64,000 nucleotides of DNA from Phycisphaerales bacterium (lineage in GTDB: Bacteria > Planctomycetota > Phycisphaerae > Phycisphaerales > UBA1924): positions 1 through 64,000 of the forward strand of contig JAGQON010000003.1 of NCBI GenBank assembly GCA_020427395.1. Direction: 5' to 3'. Below, in pieces: positions 57,297 to 64,000 of this stretch. The notes below the pieces were generated by a model. That model saw only the letters and a list, made by a program, of their open reading frames with translations. It did no database searches and was not told where the DNA came from. Made by a program: the position numbers and the translations under genes. Each line of letters begins with the position of its first letter. Position 1 is the first letter of the stretch.

Positions 57297-57947
57297 ATGA
57301 GCACCAACAACACTTCCACGACCGAGACCCTGCCCAGCGCTTTTGACGCGCCCAAGCCCCGCTTGCGTGAGATCAGCGAGCTCGACGCGCCCACGCTCTG
57401 CGCCCGGATGCGTCTGGGGCTCGAACTCTTCGACCCGCGCGTGGTTGAGCTGAGCCAGGAACAGGTCTCGCAGGCGTGGCTGGAAGATGCCGGGGTTGGT
57501 ATCTGGCCCATCCGCGTGCTCATCGGGCACCTCGCCGACGCGGAACTCGTCTTGTCACACCGAATCCGCAAGGTGCTGGCCGAGGAGAACCCCGAGCTGG
57601 CCCTGTGGGACGAGCACGCCTTTATCGACGGGGGCATCTATGGCTGCACCGAGGGATCAACCCTGCTCCCGCCCATGGGCGGCGATCTGGCGATGATTCA
57701 CACCACCCGCAACTGGCTCTGCGCGTTGCTCATGCAGCTCGAAGAATCACACTGGTCACGCCAAGGCATGCACCCGACCAATGGGCCAATGACCACGCGA
57801 GAGATCGCAAACTACAACTGCTTCCACCTCGAGCACCACGCGTGGTACCTCAACGCGAAGATCGAGAAGCTGCTCGGCCCCGCACCGATCCCCGAGCCTT
57901 GCGGCGACGGCGGGTGCGGCAAGTCCGGCTGCGGCTGCAGGCACTAA
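57297..57947 (+). CDS. DinB-like four-helix protein with Cys-rich tail
   Basis: The 216-residue protein has DinB/YfiT-type metal-site sequence: IGHLADAELV and, near the end, HLEHHAWYLNAKIEKLL. This superfamily includes metal-dependent thiol transferases, though most members are uncharacterised. The C-terminal 20 residues are unusually cysteine-rich (CGDGGCGKSGCGCRH), which could bind an extra metal. TATGAT lies 5 bases before the ATG with no ribosome site, suggesting a leaderless start. It converges on sulfotransferase paralogue 3. Confidence 0.75.
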   Translation: MSTNNTSTTETLPSAFDAPKPRLREISELDAPTLCARMRLGLELFDPRVVELSQEQVSQAWLEDAGVGIWPIRVLIGHLADAELVLSHRIRKVLAEENPELALWDEHAFIDGGIYGCTEGSTLLPPMGGDLAMIHTTRNWLCALLMQLEESHWSRQGMHPTNGPMTTREIANYNCFHLEHHAWYLNAKIEKLLGPAPIPEPCGDGGCGKSGCGCRH

Positions 57948-57952
57948 GCGTA

Positions 57953-59485
57953 TCAGGCGTTCGTCGGCCCGAGCAGATCGCGGACCTGGCGGGTGTAGTT
58001 CTTGAAATCATCCGGGTGTGTGGACGGCCCCGTGGTGAAACCGGGAACGCGCTTGATCGCGGTTGCCCGTGCATCGACACCGATGTCTCGCGCGACCCGG
58101 GCGGCGGTCTTCTTTGGATCCGCGACCAGCTCGTCGTACTGCACCTCAACGATGTTCGCCCCTACCGTCTCGTCGCCGAGGATGGTGGCCCAATGATCCA
58201 TCATACGGTTGCTGTCGGCAACAAAGCCCGCGGCGCTGAGCAGATCGCCAGCGTAAGGGTGATTGCCGGGCATGGCGTCGCAGTAGCACGCGAGCGTCGA
58301 CTGCAGCGGGTCGCGCCGGCAGAGCACGATGTTCACACCCGGGAAGAGCAACGCGGCCGCACCGGCGAGCGGGATGTTGAGCGGGTGGGTATCAATGCAG
58401 TTTGAGACCGGATCGCCGGCGATGGTGCGTGCCTGCATCGCGTAACCCTTGGCGGCTTCGAGCAGCTGATTGCGCCGGAGCTTCTGAGGCTCGAGCGGGA
58501 CCGGACGAAGCACACCCTGGCGTGCGCCGAGGAACTGCACGCACGCGGCACCCAGGGTTTCGAGCGGGCCGATGATGCAAGCACCATCGAGCTGCCCGAG
58601 CATGTCCGAAAGCTGCTCCACGCCCGAGTGAGGTGCGCCGAGCACAAAGGTATAGTCCGAACCATCGAACTCGGGCTTGAGGATCTTACCGAGCCGATCG
58701 AGCGACCAGTCGCTGATGACCTTGGTGGTCATCACCGTATAGTTGCGCGGGTCGAAGTGGCCACGACGCAGGCGGGCCGCACGACGGAAGGCGTTGAAGG
58801 CCTCGTCGTGCTGACCGAGGCGATCGTGGACCTGACCGAGCGCACGCAGCAGATCACCCAACTCGAGCGCCGGCAGACCCGCAACGCTCGCCTCATTCTC
58901 CAGCTCGGGAACAACCTCCCTGAGCGCGTCGGACTCCGCGTTGGGGTCGCTGAGCAGCACGCGGGCGCGGGCGAGCACGAGGGGCATCGTGTCGAGCTTG
59001 TCCTTGAACGCCTGTGCGAGCAGCTTGTGCGCCTCATCGTGCTTGCCCTGAGCGGCAAGCATCTCGGCCTTGGCCCCCACCGCGTCCGCGCGATCGGGGT
59101 CCCAGTCCAACGCGTTATCGATCGCTTCTTCGGCCGCGGCGTCTTCGCCGATGGCCATCGATGAGCGGCAGATCTGCACACTCAGTCGGACCAGCTGGTC
59201 GACGATACGCGGGCGGGCCGGGTTGCCCTCTTCGTCCTCGTTCTTGAGCGCCTCCTCGGTACGCTGGGCCGCGACAACAAGGTCGCTCAGTGCCTGCGCG
59301 TGGATACCCAGGCGGGTGAGCACCAGCCCGTGCAATGCCAGGATCGGGATGTCATCCGGGAAGTGGGCGCGGAGCTTGCCCGCACGCCGGGATGCCTCAA
59401 AGACATCGCCCACGCGGAGCAGGCGGTGGGCCTCTTCGAACACCTGGGCTGGGGTAGGCTGCTTGCCTTGAGCTTGTTGCTGCAT
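57953..59485 (-). CDS. TPR-sulfotransferase paralogue 3, degenerate PAPS loop
   Basis: The 510-residue protein has the same plan as its neighbours: TPR units (EEAIDNALDWDPDRADAVGA) then a sulfotransferase-like domain. The loop that should read MPRSGTTLTEQ is APHSGVEQLSD (P285-E290), losing the Arg and both Thr that hold the PAPS sulfate. The 3'-phosphate motif is partly kept (CRRDPLQSTLACY) and the C-terminal QP(I/L)Y...RW segment is lost. It is probably inactive as a sulfotransferase and may have a binding or regulatory role. GGAG precedes the ATG. It lies 54 bases downstream of paralogue 4. Confidence 0.82.
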   Translation of the reverse strand: MQQQAQGKQPTPAQVFEEAHRLLRVGDVFEASRRAGKLRAHFPDDIPILALHGLVLTRLGIHAQALSDLVVAAQRTEEALKNEDEEGNPARPRIVDQLVRLSVQICRSSMAIGEDAAAEEAIDNALDWDPDRADAVGAKAEMLAAQGKHDEAHKLLAQAFKDKLDTMPLVLARARVLLSDPNAESDALREVVPELENEASVAGLPALELGDLLRALGQVHDRLGQHDEAFNAFRRAARLRRGHFDPRNYTVMTTKVISDWSLDRLGKILKPEFDGSDYTFVLGAPHSGVEQLSDMLGQLDGACIIGPLETLGAACVQFLGARQGVLRPVPLEPQKLRRNQLLEAAKGYAMQARTIAGDPVSNCIDTHPLNIPLAGAAALLFPGVNIVLCRRDPLQSTLACYCDAMPGNHPYAGDLLSAAGFVADSNRMMDHWATILGDETVGANIVEVQYDELVADPKKTAARVARDIGVDARATAIKRVPGFTTGPSTHPDDFKNYTRQVRDLLGPTNA

Positions 59486-59539
59486 CGTTCACTCCGTTGA
59501 GATCCTCGCCGACCAAGATGTCGGCGGGTCATTGTACGC

Positions 59540-61039
59540 TCAGTCGCTGAGCACCTCACCCAGCCCCTCGATCAGGGGTCCGAGATGCTTCGCATAGTTA
59601 TCGTATCGTTTCGTTGAGCTGGTGTAGATCGGCTGGCGCACCTGATCGTTGCTCAGGGTGACGGCCACGCGCCCGCTCGAGTGGAACTCCAGGCACGCGG
59701 GATCGAAGGGCAGACCGATGAACTCAAGCAGCTCGCGAGTCCGCTTCTCCTGGTCGGCCACCATACCCTCATAATCGTTCTCAAAGATCGGCATCGCGAC
59801 CTGCGGGCTGGCGAGCAGCTTCCGGTAGTGGTCCATCATGCCGCTGTAGTGGCGGTAGTACCGCCCACAGTTGTGGAGATCGAAGCTGTAGCTATGCCCG
59901 GCGTTGAGCAGCTGGAAGAAACACGACAGGCAGTTGTCCCGCGGGTCGCGTTGGCAGTGGATGATCCTGGCGTCGGGGAACGCGAGGGCAATAAAGCCAA
60001 GGAAAAGGCAGTTCAGCGGTGCCTTGTCCACGATGACATCGACATCCCGCTCGCCCGCCAGCTCGCGGATGTACTGGCGGTACGCGCTGGTCGCCTCCGC
60101 CAGCGCGGCGGGGTCGTACTCCTCGGGACCGGTCCCGTACATGTTTTCGGGGTCTTTGGCGAGCTCGCGCACGATATCATTGAGGATGCCCAGCTCGCCG
60201 GCGCCGTAGCCTCGCGGGTGCGCATCGATGATCTGCTCGGTGAGCGTCGTGCCCGAACGCGGCATGCCGACCACAAAGATCGGGGTCGGGCCGGAGGGCG
60301 AGGGGCGTTGCTTGGCAAGCGAGAATCGCTCTGGCGTCCATGTCTCGCGGACGGTCTTGAGCGTGAAGTCCAGTCGCTTCTCATCGAACGCCGGTTCGAG
60401 GAGCTGCTTGCACGACTTGAAAGCCATCATCGCCTCGTCGTAACGCTTCTCCTTGTCGAGCAGCTGCCCCAGCGCGTTGTACGCAAGGTGCTTGCTGATA
60501 TCGCTCTCATCGCTGTTGGTTTCCAGGAGTTTCTGGATGTACTCGATCGCCTCAGCACGCCGGTCGGAACGCATCAACGCCCGACCATAGACGGCCGCGA
60601 GGTGCAGGGTCTCAATCCCCTTCGACCGATTGTCCTCGACGAGTTGGACAACCTCGTCGTGACGGTCACGCATCACGAGCATGTGCCCCAGCGCACCGAG
60701 CAGCGGCTTATTGTCTGGCTGGCTCTCAAGCTCATCCCGGACCATCTCAATCGCGTCGTCGAGATTGCCAGACTGGGTCATCCCGTCGCACAGATGGGAG
60801 ATGATCATGACCCGATGGGGCTTGTGGGAGATGTTCCGAAGTGCCCGCTTGGCAATCCGGACGCCCAGATCGAACTGCTGAACCCGCTGGAGACAGCTGA
60901 TGTACAGAGCAATGACCGGGGGGTGGTGCGGCTTCTGTTTATAGAGAATCTCGGCCTGCTTGAGAGCGGACCGATAAGATCCCTGATCGTGCAAAGACTG
61001 CGCCTGCTCGAAAGCGTCTTTCAGACTCATCATGGGCAT
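59540..61039 (-). CDS. TPR-sulfotransferase paralogue 4
   Basis: The 499-residue protein begins MPMMSLKDAFEQAQSL with GAGGAGG 8 bases upstream, so this start is preferred to the more distal in-frame one at 61159. TPR units span about 10-215, followed by a sulfotransferase domain with intact PAPS loop MPRSGTTLTEQ (from P260) and 3'-phosphate motif HCQRDPRDNCLSCFF. The shared C-terminal VRQPIYTSSTKRYDNYAKHL is present. It leads paralogue 3 and is divergent from the asparaginase-like gene. Confidence 0.9.
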   Translation of the reverse strand: MPMMSLKDAFEQAQSLHDQGSYRSALKQAEILYKQKPHHPPVIALYISCLQRVQQFDLGVRIAKRALRNISHKPHRVMIISHLCDGMTQSGNLDDAIEMVRDELESQPDNKPLLGALGHMLVMRDRHDEVVQLVEDNRSKGIETLHLAAVYGRALMRSDRRAEAIEYIQKLLETNSDESDISKHLAYNALGQLLDKEKRYDEAMMAFKSCKQLLEPAFDEKRLDFTLKTVRETWTPERFSLAKQRPSPSGPTPIFVVGMPRSGTTLTEQIIDAHPRGYGAGELGILNDIVRELAKDPENMYGTGPEEYDPAALAEATSAYRQYIRELAGERDVDVIVDKAPLNCLFLGFIALAFPDARIIHCQRDPRDNCLSCFFQLLNAGHSYSFDLHNCGRYYRHYSGMMDHYRKLLASPQVAMPIFENDYEGMVADQEKRTRELLEFIGLPFDPACLEFHSSGRVAVTLSNDQVRQPIYTSSTKRYDNYAKHLGPLIEGLGEVLSD

Positions 61040-61099
61040 GCGAACAACCTCCTCACGCAAGAAGCGACATCGTCCAAAACCGGGGATAATCTTACGCCG

Positions 61100-61618
61100 A
61101 TGCGACAGATCACGCTCATTTCGACCGGCGGCACCATCGAGAAAACCTACGACGAGCACGCCGGGACGCTCTCGAACCGCTCATCGATTGTGCAGGAGAT
61201 GCTCCGCCTGCTCCGCCTTGAGGACACGAACATCAATACCCTGCAGCTGATGCAGAAGGATTCGCTCGAGCTGACGGACACCGATCGACAGCGGATCCTG
61301 GGGGCCGTCGAGCTGCTCGATGACCCGGCTGACTGCGGCGGCATCATCATCCTCCACGGGACCGATACCCTGTGTGAGACGGGCGCATTCCTCCACTCCA
61401 GCCTCAAGAGCCCCACGATCCCGATCATCCTGACCGGCGCGATGCGCCCCTTCGAGATGAAACGCTCAGACGCCCTGCAGAACCTCAATGAAGCGATCTT
61501 CGCCACCGGCGTGCTCAGCCCGGGTATCTGGGTTGTCGCACACGGACGCGCACTGAAGTTCCCCGGCCCGATCAAAGACCGCCAGCGGGGAACTTTCGTG
61601 ATGGGACCGAACGACTGA
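61100..61618 (+). CDS. Single-domain asparaginase homologue
   Basis: The 172-residue protein is the N-terminal domain of an L-asparaginase: STGGTIEKTY with the nucleophile T12, MQKDSLEL, then HGTDTLCETG (86-90) and LTGAMRP. It stops after PIKDRQRGTFVMGPND, so the C-terminal domain (about 150 residues in type I/II enzymes) is absent, and no remnant follows before gcvP. Both threonine motifs are intact. It could be an active compact amidohydrolase or a binding protein. GATAAT lies 9 bases before the ATG, so the leader is at most a few bases. Confidence 0.85.
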   Translation: MRQITLISTGGTIEKTYDEHAGTLSNRSSIVQEMLRLLRLEDTNINTLQLMQKDSLELTDTDRQRILGAVELLDDPADCGGIIILHGTDTLCETGAFLHSSLKSPTIPIILTGAMRPFEMKRSDALQNLNEAIFATGVLSPGIWVVAHGRALKFPGPIKDRQRGTFVMGPND

Positions 61619-61633
61619 ACCGCTCAGAACAAA

Positions 61634-64000
<2,367 letters not shown>

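Noticed and set aside
59681..61099. A 645-codon frame fusing upstream sequence to the asparaginase-like gene
   Set aside because: The first 473 codons are antisense to sulfotransferase paralogue 4. Homology begins at the ATG at 61100, just after a -10-like box.

Overview
The window is GC-rich, gene-dense bacterial chromosome that most resembles a planctomycete of the class Phycisphaerae. This placement is an inference from content, not from a marker-gene alignment. It rests on a secreted protein ending in an IPAPG...hydrophobic...RRRR PEP-CTERM-like tail, two small zinc ribbons of the CxxCxYxLSRxP...CPECG type, TPR-sulfotransferase paralogues, a reduced dcw cluster (rsmH, LysM protein, FtsL-like, FtsI), and many starts that look leaderless. 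A flagellar fliM and a BLUF photoreceptor suggest a motile, light-sensing free-living cell.

Layout. 1-2.1 kb: a beta-class DNA methyltransferase running off the left edge, and tRNA-Gly(GCC). 2.3-5.4 kb: divergent dsbD and fliM. 5.46-16.0 kb: one long translation operon (nusA, infB, ylxP, rbfA) that continues with 4-base overlaps into an endonuclease III-like protein lacking the catalytic lysine, a 1206-residue TPR lipoprotein and endonuclease III (nth). It has a clear promoter and a ~340-nt leader holding a 9-codon reading frame. 16.0-21.8 kb: a membrane-anchored unknown, an S41 PDZ protease with its terminator, tRNA-Arg(CCG) and an MFS transporter.

21.9-26.7 kb is the accessory-looking segment. 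It holds large inverted-repeat elements (one nested inside another), a RepA-like ATPase divergent from a DUF1643 gene with two copies of a palindromic site between them, and an AbrB-type/Doc toxin-antitoxin pair bracketed by 41-bp palindromic repeats. 26.7-36.2 kb: yebC, then pyruvate dehydrogenase genes. pdhA and pdhB are separated by a complete HEPN/MNT toxin-antitoxin pair, and pdhC lies about 2.6 kb downstream of pdhB. 36.3-44.0 kb: BLUF protein, prfB with a programmed +1 frameshift, a TPR protein, valS and a metallopeptidase-like lipoprotein.

44.0-49.8 kb: PEP-CTERM protein and the dcw remnant. 49.8-51.9 kb: M29 aminopeptidase and an OmpH/Skp-like protein, closed by a bidirectional terminator. 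51.9-61.0 kb: four TPR-sulfotransferase paralogues, one with a degenerate PAPS-binding loop, interrupted by nadB and two small genes. 61.1-64 kb: a single-domain asparaginase homologue and the C-terminal part of gcvP, which continues past the right edge.

The window is mostly housekeeping. The most distinctive items are the toxin-antitoxin pair inside the PDH operon, the repeat-bracketed AbrB/Doc cassette, the RepA/DUF1643 pair with its twin palindromes, the lysine-less endonuclease III homologue inside the nusA-infB operon, the degenerate sulfotransferase, and the apparent prevalence of leaderless genes.
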